A stretch of DNA of 5,655 bases, from the NCBI GenBank assembly GCA_027065245.1, contig JAMOOS010000340.1, positions 1-5,655 on the forward strand, read 5' to 3'. Shown here in pieces: positions 1-5,655 of this stretch. Positions within the stretch are counted from its first letter, which is position 1. Each line of letters starts with the position of its first letter. The notes beneath the pieces were generated by a model, which saw only the letters and a program-made list of their open reading frames with translations, had not been told where the DNA came from and ran no database searches. A program made the translations under genes and the position numbers. Source of the DNA: Desulfuromonadaceae bacterium. GTDB lineage: Bacteria; Desulfobacterota; Desulfuromonadia; Desulfuromonadales; Desulfuromonadaceae.

Positions 1-22
1 ATAGCAAGATCAGTCTGTTCAT
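1..22 (-). CDS. pilP: PilP, type IV pilus assembly lipoprotein (5' end only)
   Basis: Only the first seven codons are inside the window; they read MNRLILL and the gene runs off the left edge. The ATG overlaps the pilO stop codon in an ATGA arrangement. A purine-rich stretch with an AGAGG core, lying inside the last pilO codons, sits just upstream as a ribosome binding site. The start, a positive residue followed by leucines and isoleucine, looks like the beginning of a lipoprotein signal peptide. PilP is the inner-membrane lipoprotein that binds the PilN-PilO dimer and contacts the PilQ secretin, and it normally follows pilO directly. The identity therefore rests mainly on gene order; the lipobox and the mature domain are not visible. 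Confidence 0.72.
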
Positions 23-621
23 CTCTTTTTCCTCTTCTTAGCGGGTTTTTCAGGCTTATCCACAAAGCGGTAGGTAACAGCCTCAGCCGTTATCGCCAAC
101 CGGGTCTGACCATCAACATTCTTTGCCTTACCCATGTTGAGATTTTTGATATTGACTATACGGTCAAGGTTGGATACCGACTGGCAGAACAACGCCAGTT
201 CGTGATAAGAACCGGACAGTTTCAAAGATACCGGCACATCAGCGTAAAAATCTTTTACCCTCTCCCGTCCCGGCTTGAATTCTTTCACTTCCAGCCCGTT
301 ATCACGAGCCAGCCCGGCAATACTTGACAACAGCGACGGTATCTCGCTTTTGTTGGGAAGTTCCTTCAAAGCGTCTTTCAGACGCTGCTGCATCCTCCCA
401 TACTCGGCCTTGAAGCGCGGGAGGTTGTTGGCTATACGCCGACTCTCCTGGAGTTTCATCAGCACACGATCATTTTTTTTATTCAATCGTTGCAACTCCT
501 CCTGAGCCGGCAGGTGGAGAAAATACACATATCCGCCAACTATAGCCGCAGCCAGAACCAACAACAACAGCACACGTTGATACAGCGGCATGTTCAGGAT
601 TTTTTCAACCCGTGGATCCAT
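19..621 (-). CDS. pilO: PilO, type IV pilus inner-membrane alignment subcomplex protein
   Basis: This 200-residue protein has the usual PilO length and layout. It has a short cytoplasmic N-terminus, one membrane segment at about residues 16-36, a charged coiled coil at about 39-88, and a periplasmic ferredoxin-like PilO domain at about 89-187. The family-typical stretch is ELPNKSEIPSLLSSI (87-101), followed by a region ending in NLDRIVNIKNL (151-161). PilO pairs with PilN through the coiled coils and periplasmic domains and binds PilP, transmitting between the motor and the secretin. It starts 12 bases after the pilN stop, with an AGGGGG site about 9 bases before the ATG, and overlaps the next gene by 4 bases. 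The C-terminus is unusually basic, ending KKRKKR after a proline-lysine linker. Identification is firm from both sequence style and gene order. Confidence 0.95.
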   Translation of the reverse strand: MDPRVEKILNMPLYQRVLLLLVLAAAIVGGYVYFLHLPAQEELQRLNKKNDRVLMKLQESRRIANNLPRFKAEYGRMQQRLKDALKELPNKSEIPSLLSSIAGLARDNGLEVKEFKPGRERVKDFYADVPVSLKLSGSYHELALFCQSVSNLDRIVNIKNLNMGKAKNVDGQTRLAITAEAVTYRFVDKPEKPAKKRKKR

Positions 622-633
622 GGTTTATGCCCC

Positions 634-1200
634 CTATTTACCTGACTTTTTAGCCGGTTTGTGTTTTTCCACCTTACAGGTAACAGTAAAGCGCTGCAAT
701 TTAAGCCCCTGTTTCTCCTGCTGCTTGGTCACCTTCAATACAACATCCTTATAGAATTTTGACTTTTCGAGACTGGTCATAAAATCGGCCACGTCGTCCT
801 CAGTCAAACCTATACCGCTTATGGTGATGGAATCACCTCGCTGCTTGAATTCCTCAATCCACATCTTATCCGGCAACACATTGATCAAATCATCCATCAT
901 GTGTACCGGACCAGATTTGGAGGATTTGAGCGCCGCCAGAACAGCCAGCTTATTCTTCAGCTCTTGCTGTAATTTTTTGAACCTGTTAACTTCACCGATC
1001 TTTTTCTTAAGTCGGTTTATCTCCTGCTGATGGCGGTGGATATCATTTTTTACGTCGCTGATATCACCCTGCAGTGAGGAATACACAGCAAAACAACCAC
1101 CGATAACCAGCAGCAGCGTAACCACCAGCACGATGATTTGATTGCGTAACTGTTCTTTTTTGCGTGCAGCCTTGACGGGAAGCAGGTTTATGCGAATCAT
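634..1200 (-). CDS. pilN: PilN, type IV pilus inner-membrane alignment subcomplex protein
   Basis: This 188-residue protein carries the diagnostic N-terminal INLLP motif at residues 4-8, the cytoplasmic peptide that in the PilN family docks into a cleft of PilM. It is followed by one membrane segment (about 21-42), a coiled coil rich in Lys and Glu (about 45-92) and the periplasmic PilN domain (about 98-177). That domain includes DLINVLPDKMWIEEF, the typical start of the ferredoxin-like fold. The ATG overlaps the pilM stop as ATGA, and a run of five Gs lies 7 bases upstream, so translation is probably coupled to pilM. PilN heterodimerises with PilO and carries PilM at the inner membrane. The last ten residues are lysine-rich (KHKPAKKSGK), resembling the PilO tail. 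Length and domain order are normal for the family. Confidence 0.95.
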   Translation of the reverse strand: MIRINLLPVKAARKKEQLRNQIIVLVVTLLLVIGGCFAVYSSLQGDISDVKNDIHRHQQEINRLKKKIGEVNRFKKLQQELKNKLAVLAALKSSKSGPVHMMDDLINVLPDKMWIEEFKQRGDSITISGIGLTEDDVADFMTSLEKSKFYKDVVLKVTKQQEKQGLKLQRFTVTCKVEKHKPAKKSGK

Positions 1201-2255
1201 AGTTTATCCCCCACCTTGCGGGTAGCCAATCCGGCAGCCACCGAGAAGAAAGGCGCAACCGACTTGACAAAATCAAGATCGAAGCTCTTTTCACTAACTT
1301 GCATACGACTGAATGGGTCAAGAATCTCCACCGGCAATTCAAGCCCCTGCTGCAACTCCTCCAGAAGATTTGTGGTAAGTGCGACACCGCCGGTAATGTA
1401 GACTTTCTGTACTTGTTCGTCCGCAGAAGTGGCAGAGAAGAAATCGATGGAACGGCGCACTTCCTGAACCAGTGAACTGCTCACCACACGCATGGCATCA
1501 AGCGCCAGTTGCGGATCAATGCCAGCCAGTGTGCCACCTAGTTTCACTGTCTCGGCATCTTGGGAATTAATGCCGAATTTCTTCTGCAACTCTTCGTTGT
1601 AATTGTTGCCACCCAGCTGAATCTCCCGGGTAAAGAAGGAAACACCATCCTTGAGAATATTAACCTGGATACCACTGGCACCCATATCTATAAGAGCCAC
1701 CACATTCAGCGATTCCTCGCCATACAAACTGCAGTAAATGTTTTCGACGGCAAAGAAGTCTATATCTACCACTACCGGATTGAGACCACTTTCCCTGATC
1801 ACCGACACATACTCATCGACAAAATCCTTCTTGGCCGCGACAAGCATAACCTCCATCTGTGCCGGATCGGCAGGATCTGTACCGAGAATATAATAATCGA
1901 GAAACACATCGGTCATCTCAAACGGGATATACTGCTCAGCTTCCCACTGAATCGACTGCTCCAGTTCCTCTTCGGTCATCTGCGCCATCGATATCTTGCG
2001 TATAATTACCGAGTGGCCGGATACCGAAATGGCGACATCCTGCACTTTGATCCGGTTGCGCTCCACCAGACTACGAATAGCATCCACAACAGCGCCGGAA
2101 TCCATGATGGAATTGTCAACTACAGCTTCAGGCGGCAGAGGTTCCCTGTCCATGGCCAGCAATTGAAACTGCCCTTTGGCCTCCTTCAGCTGGACAAGTT
2201 TGACCGCGCTTGCCCCGATATCAATCCCGATAACTTCCTTCTTCGATCCAAACAT
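1197..2255 (-). CDS. pilM: PilM, actin-like type IV pilus assembly ATPase-fold protein
   Basis: This 352-residue cytoplasmic protein has the FtsA/actin-like fold. The first phosphate loop is IGIDIGASAVKLVQL (9-23), the second is ALIDMGASGIQVNILKDG (187-204), and the adenosine-side motif is VYITGGVALTTNL (285-297). The segment SIQWEAEQYIPFEM (101-114) is characteristic of PilM rather than FtsA. PilM binds ATP and the N-terminal peptide of PilN, and so couples the cytoplasmic motor to the PilN-PilO membrane complex. I chose the ATG giving MFGSKKEVIG because it matches the usual PilM N-terminus and has AGGG 9 bases upstream. A longer frame from a GTG at 2297 adds 14 residues unlike the family, lacks a binding site and falls inside the probable leader. 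The gene is first in its transcription unit, about 70 bases after a strong promoter, and overlaps pilN by 4 bases. Confidence 0.96.
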   Translation of the reverse strand: MFGSKKEVIGIDIGASAVKLVQLKEAKGQFQLLAMDREPLPPEAVVDNSIMDSGAVVDAIRSLVERNRIKVQDVAISVSGHSVIIRKISMAQMTEEELEQSIQWEAEQYIPFEMTDVFLDYYILGTDPADPAQMEVMLVAAKKDFVDEYVSVIRESGLNPVVVDIDFFAVENIYCSLYGEESLNVVALIDMGASGIQVNILKDGVSFFTREIQLGGNNYNEELQKKFGINSQDAETVKLGGTLAGIDPQLALDAMRVVSSSLVQEVRRSIDFFSATSADEQVQKVYITGGVALTTNLLEELQQGLELPVEILDPFSRMQVSEKSFDLDFVKSVAPFFSVAAGLATRKVGDKL

Positions 2256-2290
2256 AAGATAAGACCCTACGGCAAGAGATGACTGATGAC

Positions 2291-2313
2291 TGCACACAGC
2301 AAACCACTGTGCA
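2291..2313 (-). other. Small hairpin in the pilM leader
   Basis: In the predicted untranslated leader of pilM, TGCACA (2313-2308) can pair with TGTGCA (2296-2291) around an 11-base loop. An alternative pairing of CACAG with CTGTG gives a 7-base loop. It sits about 36 bases before the pilM start and there is no U-run after it, so it is not a terminator. It could affect leader stability or be chance; nothing else supports a riboswitch or protein-binding role. Confidence 0.3.
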
Positions 2314-2332
2314 AAGCAACGGTGCAGGCTCG

Positions 2333-2360
2333 ATTATATACGTATTTCTAATTGCGTCAA
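2333..2360 (-). promoter_or_regulatory. Sigma-70-type promoter for pilMNOP
   Basis: On the minus strand, TTGACG (2360-2355, five of six bases matching the consensus -35) is separated by 16 bases from a perfect TATAAT -10 (2338-2333). The 20 bases upstream (2361-2380) are strongly A/T-rich with a run of six Ts, like an UP element. Transcription should start near 2326, leaving a leader of about 70 bases before the pilM ATG at 2255. The site lies in the only sizeable gap between the pil genes. It would let pilM, pilN, pilO and pilP be expressed independently of pilD. No TGG-N10-TGC sigma-54 element was seen here. Confidence 0.82.
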
Positions 2361-2368
2361 GTATAATT

Positions 2369-2403
2369 AAAAAACAACAAGCTGCCTTTACACTTTTTCA
2401 GCT
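2369..2403 (-). terminator. Possible weak terminator after pilD
   Basis: AGCTG (2403-2399, overlapping the pilD stop) and CAGCT (2384-2380) can form a 5-base stem with a 14-base loop, followed by a T-rich stretch ending in six Ts (2374-2369). The stem is short and the loop long, so termination would be inefficient at best. The same T-run may simply be the A/T-rich upstream part of the pilM promoter. Confidence 0.28.
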
Positions 2404-3180
2404 AAAGAAGCCCAAATACCAATGCACCAGCGCCGGTCCCCAGAACAGATAGAAAACACTGGCAAAAGCCAGAAACGGTCCAAAAGGGATCGCCAGCCTG
2501 CCATCGGCACCTTTTAGCAGCATCAACGGCACACCAACAATAGTGCCAACCAGTGAGCTAATGAATATGATGGGCAGAACCGCCTTCCAACCAAGAAATG
2601 CCCCGATCATCGCCAGCAGTTTTATATCGCCGCCGCCCATCCCCTCTTTTTTGGTAAAAAACTCGTACGCCACAGCCACTGCCAGCAGGCTGCCACCACC
2701 AATGACAATTCCAAGCAAAGAGTCAAACCACGACAACCACGGCAGAAAAAACGAGCAGCCAAAACCGATTACAATTCCCGGCAAGCTAATAACATCGGGA
2801 ATTATCTGGTGGTCTAAATCAATGAACGTAATCACCACCAACGCTGCGGTAAAAGCAAAAAACACTGCCATAGCAGGGGTGAAACCGAAGTGCCTGAACA
2901 CCAGCACAAACAATCCACCCGTCAGGGTTTCCACTAATGGGTAACGCCATGCAACCGGCTGCTGACAAAAAGCACAGCGACCGCGCAACAACAAAAAACT
3001 GATCACCGGAATATTGTGATACCAGCGCAATTGCCCGCCACAAGCCGGACAACGAGACGGCGGCGACACAATCGACTCTCCGGCCGGGATGCGGTAAATA
3101 CACACATTTAAAAATGAACCGATAACGCTGCCAAAGACGAATACGGCAACCAGCATATACAGGTAATAAACATTTACCAT
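2398..3180 (-). CDS. pilD: PilD, type IV prepilin leader peptidase / N-methyltransferase (A24 family)
   Basis: This 260-residue polytopic inner-membrane enzyme cleaves the leader of type IV prepilins and methylates the new N-terminus. Near the N-terminus is GSFLNVCIYRIP (21-32). The cytoplasmic zinc-type motif has two CXXC pairs (C44/C47 and C69/C72), as in full bifunctional enzymes. The catalytic aspartates lie in FIDLDHQIIPD (119-129) and in the GGGD motif (D185) of GMGGGDIKLLAMIGAFLGW. The remaining segments form several membrane helices, including a final one near 236-255. The start at MVNVYYLYM is 10 bases after the glycosyltransferase stop, with GGAGAG about 13 bases upstream. The frame is open back to 3273, but that extension lies inside the neighbouring gene and does not resemble a PilD N-terminus. 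It is probably co-transcribed with the glycosyltransferase and provides prepilin processing for the pilus machine encoded next door. Confidence 0.96.
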   Translation of the reverse strand: MVNVYYLYMLVAVFVFGSVIGSFLNVCIYRIPAGESIVSPPSRCPACGGQLRWYHNIPVISFLLLRGRCAFCQQPVAWRYPLVETLTGGLFVLVFRHFGFTPAMAVFFAFTAALVVITFIDLDHQIIPDVISLPGIVIGFGCSFFLPWLSWFDSLLGIVIGGGSLLAVAVAYEFFTKKEGMGGGDIKLLAMIGAFLGWKAVLPIIFISSLVGTIVGVPLMLLKGADGRLAIPFGPFLAFASVFYLFWGPALVHWYLGFFS

Positions 3181-3190
3181 TGCATTTACA

Positions 3191-4285
3191 TCACTCTCCG
3201 GCGCAATCCAGCAGATCTTCAAGTTGTTTCCATACCATCTCCACCGGGATATCCTTGACGCAGCGACCGCCATGAGGACATGGAGGAATATGGCCGAACA
3301 ACGTACACGGTGAACATTTCAACCCCAAACTAACAACTCTATGTTGCGACCCGCGCGGTGCCCATTTTAACGTGGAACCCGGCCCGAACAACGTCACTGT
3401 CGGGCATCCAACCGCTACGGCCAGGTGCAACACACCGGAATCACCGCCAACCAGCGCCACAGCCCTGTTTAGCACGGCGGCCGTCTGCGACAAAGTCATC
3501 CGCCCGGCCAGATTGACGGACACGCCAGATGCCGCGATACTTTCGGCGCTGGCAACATCACTACCGCCACCGACAATAACCACGGCATAGCCCCGTAAAC
3601 GGCAACGCGCAGCAACAGCATTAAAAGCGGCTGTTTGCCACTGTTTAATATCCGAACTACCGCCGGGAAACAGAACCACAAAAGGCCTATCCCCTACCGG
3701 GGCAAGCAACTGTGTCGCTGTACGTTCATCCGCACAAGCAATACAGGCAAAGCCACTGCGCTTCGCAGATGCAACCTTTGCGCCCAAAGATAATGCCAAA
3801 CGCAAAAAATTATCCATCTCATAATCTTCCAGTGAATACGCTACCGGCACAGAGAAGGCTCTTCTACGTATATTGGTTGCAAAACCACAACGAATCCGCG
3901 CAGATATACACCGCGATATCACAGCGGAGAGGTGGTACCACTGTTCAGTATCTATCACCACATCGTAACGGCGCAAAAAAAACTGCCGCCAATGGCGCCA
4001 GTTGTCATAACACCACGTTCTGTCAACATTTTGGCACAGTTCAAACACGGCCCAATTGCGTTTTTCCGCCAAAACACAAATCGTTGCTGTGGGGAAATGG
4101 CGGCGCAAAACATCTATGACCGGCAGCAACAAAACCGCGTCACCAATACCTCCAGGCCGGATTATCAAAATGCTCTCTACCGAACCTACATACTCCCGAC
4201 ACGGCAACCCCGGCAGTAACCGCACCAGTGCGCTACCGACAACAGCATCAATTTTTTTAAGAAAAGCAATCTTGCTAAACTGCAT
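3191..4285 (-). CDS. Glycosyltransferase family 9 (ADP-heptose:LPS heptosyltransferase-like)
   Basis: This 364-residue protein has the GT9 GT-B fold. The N-terminal motif is ILIIRPGGIGDAVLLLPVI (39-57), with D49 at the position of the catalytic aspartate of the WaaC/WaaF family. The mid-protein motif is FPGGSSDIKQW (206-216). The C-terminal donor-binding signature is LVGGDSGVLHLAVAVGCPTVTLFGP (278-302, with D282 and H287). Such enzymes add heptose to the lipopolysaccharide inner core from ADP-heptose at the cytoplasmic face of the inner membrane; the exact donor and acceptor here cannot be read from sequence. The C-terminus has a four-cysteine pattern C-X2-C-X8-C-X5-C (C324, C327, C336, C342), which I recall from other GT9 proteins but which has no assigned role. 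An in-frame TAG two codons before the ATG fixes this as the earliest start. The upstream AGGG is close to the ATG, so initiation may be weak. pilD follows after 10 bases. Confidence 0.88.
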   Translation of the reverse strand: MQFSKIAFLKKIDAVVGSALVRLLPGLPCREYVGSVESILIIRPGGIGDAVLLLPVIDVLRRHFPTATICVLAEKRNWAVFELCQNVDRTWCYDNWRHWRQFFLRRYDVVIDTEQWYHLSAVISRCISARIRCGFATNIRRRAFSVPVAYSLEDYEMDNFLRLALSLGAKVASAKRSGFACIACADERTATQLLAPVGDRPFVVLFPGGSSDIKQWQTAAFNAVAARCRLRGYAVVIVGGGSDVASAESIAASGVSVNLAGRMTLSQTAAVLNRAVALVGGDSGVLHLAVAVGCPTVTLFGPGSTLKWAPRGSQHRVVSLGLKCSPCTLFGHIPPCPHGGRCVKDIPVEMVWKQLEDLLDCAGE

Positions 4286-4311
4286 ACCCTATCTACCATC
4301 ATGCTGCAGAT

Positions 4312-4346
4312 ACACAAAGAGCCTGCCGCAACAGCACGGCAGGCTC
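4312..4346 (-). terminator. Rho-independent terminator after the M24 peptidase gene
   Basis: A perfect 10-base, GC-rich inverted repeat (GAGCCTGCCG at 4319-4328 and CGGCAGGCTC at 4337-4346) encloses an 8-base loop. On the minus strand it is followed by TTTGTGT. It lies 34 bases past the peptidase stop and 34 bases before the glycosyltransferase ATG, so it would end the peptidase transcript. The T tail is short and interrupted, so some read-through into the glycosyltransferase is plausible. On the plus strand no T tract follows, so the polarity fits the minus-strand genes. Confidence 0.7.
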
Positions 4347-4379
4347 AACTATCGCACCGGCATACCGACACATCTGTAG

Positions 4380-5570
4380 CTAAAGCACCACCAGCTCTTC
4401 AGAAGAAAACGTGAGGCTTTCAACTCCATCGGCAGTGACCACAAAGGTATTCTCTATCCCAACAGCACCAATCCCGGCGTAAACCGCTTTAGGCTCAAAG
4501 GCAAAGGTCATATTTTCTTCAAGCAGATTGTCATTGAAACCACGGGCGATAAAGGGGAACTCATCCAACTCGGTGCCAACGCCGTGACCGATAAACGACA
4601 CCTGTGCACCGGCGGCACCCATAAAGACGTCCCGGTAACCCCGGTCACAGGCCAGCTTGCAGCACTCGTCATATACGGCGCCCCAGCTTACGCCCGGTCT
4701 GGCAATCTCCATCATCAGCGCCTGTACAGCACACATATCGTCATAGGCGCGAACCAACCTGGCAGAAAGGCCGCCGATACACAAGGTGCGGGTCTGGTCA
4801 CACAGATAACCATCGGCGGCACCGAGAAAATCGACAATAATCGGTTCGTTGGCGGCAATAACCTTGTGACCGGCGCCTTGCCCCACCGCCGGCGTCGGCC
4901 CTTCTCCCCCCAGCGGAGTATCACTGAATGCGGGCACGGCGCTGGCAGCACCGGAAAAAGCATGACCGGCATAGAACTCCGAGTTAAACGCTCTCATACG
5001 GGTGATACCCTGATGACCACAACGACGCGCGGTAAATTCCAACTCCGCCGCCAGTTCCACATCACTAATACCGACCCGGATTATTTCGCGTGCGCGCCGA
5101 TAGATGACATCTTCCTGTTCGGCTGCCCGACGCATTCGCTCCAGCTCATATGGCGACTTGATCATACGCACCAGGCGGATCAGCGGTGTGATATCGTCCA
5201 CTTCGGCATCGGCAAACGGCTTGGTAAAACGACGATACACCGCTACCGGCACCACGTCCAGTTCCATGGCTAAACGCTTGGGCATGGCGATGGAGTAATC
5301 GCTCATCACGCCGGGCAGATCGCGCGGGCTTTTGAGGGGCACAATGTTTTTCAGTGCCGATTCCCGCTGCGCCCGCTTAAAATCCTTGCGTACGCAATAC
5401 ACCGGCTCCCCGGCGGCGGGCACCAGCAACACCCCTTGCTGGATAGTACCGGTAAAGTAGAACAGATCGGCGTTCTGCACCAGCAGGGCCAGTTCAATCT
5501 GCTGCTTTTGCATGTATTGCTGCAATTTACTGCTGCGGCGTTGCAACTCCTCGGCGGGGGTAATACTCAC
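4380..5570 (-). CDS. M24-family metallopeptidase (Xaa-Pro aminopeptidase/dipeptidase-like)
   Basis: This protein is 396 residues from the chosen GTG. An N-terminal creatinase-like domain (about 5-140) is followed by the pita-bread M24 catalytic domain (about 143-385). The five dinuclear-metal ligands are all present with family spacing: D247 in IIVDFLG, D258 in CDQTRT, H329 in FIGHGVG, E359 in FAFEPK and E373 in GIENTF. Members release N-terminal residues next to proline or cleave Xaa-Pro dipeptides in the cytoplasm. Two histidines usual in PepP/PepQ enzymes are not at their expected places: the HExP-type histidine is D336, and the SGxNxxxPH-type segment reads SGAASAVPAF. The substrate is therefore uncertain. 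An ATG at 5585 would add five residues (MEERT), but GGAGG lies 8 bases before the GTG and nothing comparable precedes the ATG. The upstream gene ends 28 bases before the GTG, and a hairpin terminator follows. Confidence 0.9.
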   Translation of the reverse strand: MSITPAEELQRRSSKLQQYMQKQQIELALLVQNADLFYFTGTIQQGVLLVPAAGEPVYCVRKDFKRAQRESALKNIVPLKSPRDLPGVMSDYSIAMPKRLAMELDVVPVAVYRRFTKPFADAEVDDITPLIRLVRMIKSPYELERMRRAAEQEDVIYRRAREIIRVGISDVELAAELEFTARRCGHQGITRMRAFNSEFYAGHAFSGAASAVPAFSDTPLGGEGPTPAVGQGAGHKVIAANEPIIVDFLGAADGYLCDQTRTLCIGGLSARLVRAYDDMCAVQALMMEIARPGVSWGAVYDECCKLACDRGYRDVFMGAAGAQVSFIGHGVGTELDEFPFIARGFNDNLLEENMTFAFEPKAVYAGIGAVGIENTFVVTADGVESLTFSSEELVVL

Positions 5571-5578
5571 AGTCCGTT

Positions 5579-5583
5579 CCTCC
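5579..5583 (-). promoter_or_regulatory. Ribosome binding site favouring a GTG start for the M24 peptidase
   Basis: GGAGG on the minus strand lies 8 bases before the GTG at 5570, ideal spacing for initiation. It overlaps the alternative ATG (5585-5583), whose own upstream bases (GATATCTGG) show no good complementarity to the 16S tail. This argues for the GTG, although a purely ATG-favouring annotation would pick 5585. Confidence 0.6.
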
Positions 5584-5598
5584 ATCCAGATATCGGGG

Positions 5599-5655
5599 TT
5601 ATGCCATCTCCACGTTGGCGGCGTCTTCCAGCTGCAAATCCTTGATGGCCATCTC
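5599..5655 (-). CDS. C-terminal end of an unidentified upstream protein (partial)
   Basis: At the right edge one minus-strand frame stays open for 18 codons and ends in TAA. It reads EMAIKDLQLEDAANVEMA, which has the mixed hydrophobic-acidic look of a real protein end. The stop is placed just before the peptidase gene on the same strand, as in an operon. The fragment is too short to identify the family. An ATG at its second codon makes a very short separate peptide formally possible, but a longer gene entering from outside is more likely. Confidence 0.5.
   Translation of the reverse strand, partial: EMAIKDLQLEDAANVEMA

Noticed and set aside
1560..2282. A 240-codon plus-strand open frame opposite pilM
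   Set aside because: It is fully antisense to a clear pilM, has no recognisable domain, and its composition mirrors the codons of the real gene.
2256..2297. N-terminal extension of PilM from a GTG
   Set aside because: There is no ribosome binding site, and the extra residues do not match the PilM N-terminus, which normally begins just before the IGIDIG loop.
3181..3273. N-terminal extension of PilD into the glycosyltransferase gene
   Set aside because: The added 31 residues are Arg/Trp-rich, lie wholly in the upstream gene or its short gap, and do not resemble PilD; the start at 3180 places GSFLNV at the normal distance.
4286..4312. A possible promoter TTGTGT-16-TAGATA upstream of the glycosyltransferase
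   Set aside because: The -10 would lie only a few bases before the ATG, so transcription would begin at or inside the start codon; the matches are also weak.
4584..5273. A 229-codon plus-strand open frame opposite the M24 peptidase
   Set aside because: The minus strand has all M24 metal-ligand motifs; the plus frame has no recognisable motif or upstream binding site and is a shadow.

Overview
All identifiable genes lie on the minus strand, so transcription runs from high to low coordinates. In that order the window holds: the last 18 codons of an unidentified gene; an M24-family metallopeptidase (Xaa-Pro aminopeptidase-like); a family 9 glycosyltransferase (heptosyltransferase-like); the type IV prepilin peptidase pilD; pilM, pilN and pilO; and the first seven codons of a gene that is very probably pilP. 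The plus strand has only antisense shadow frames. No mobile element, CRISPR array, RNA gene or phage gene was seen.

The gene set fits a Gram-negative, pilus-bearing bacterium. Roughly balanced base composition, the PilMNO protein style, and a family 9 glycosyltransferase with a C-terminal four-cysteine motif next to pil genes recall Desulfuromonadales-type delta-proteobacteria (Geobacter, Desulfuromonas and Pelobacter relatives). That placement is inferred from memory of those families and has not been tested by a search.

There appear to be three transcriptional blocks. The peptidase follows the upstream gene closely and ends before a clear hairpin terminator at 4319-4346. The glycosyltransferase and pilD are 10 bases apart and look co-transcribed. 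A near-consensus sigma-70 promoter at 2333-2360, in the gap after pilD, then drives pilM-pilN-pilO-pilP. Those four are tightly packed: a 4-base overlap for pilM/pilN, 12 bases between pilN and pilO, and a 4-base overlap for pilO/pilP.

Functionally, PilM (cytoplasmic, actin-like), PilN and PilO (inner-membrane, coiled-coil) and PilP (lipoprotein) form the alignment subcomplex that links the type IV pilus motor to the outer-membrane secretin. PilD cleaves and N-methylates the prepilins that this machine assembles. The glycosyltransferase probably acts on lipopolysaccharide core or another surface glycan. The window is mostly a conventional pilus-assembly region, and I found no convincing undescribed system. 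The points most worth a second look are the non-canonical active-site histidines of the M24 enzyme, its likely internal GTG start, the glycosyltransferase-pilD pairing, and the strong separate promoter for pilM.
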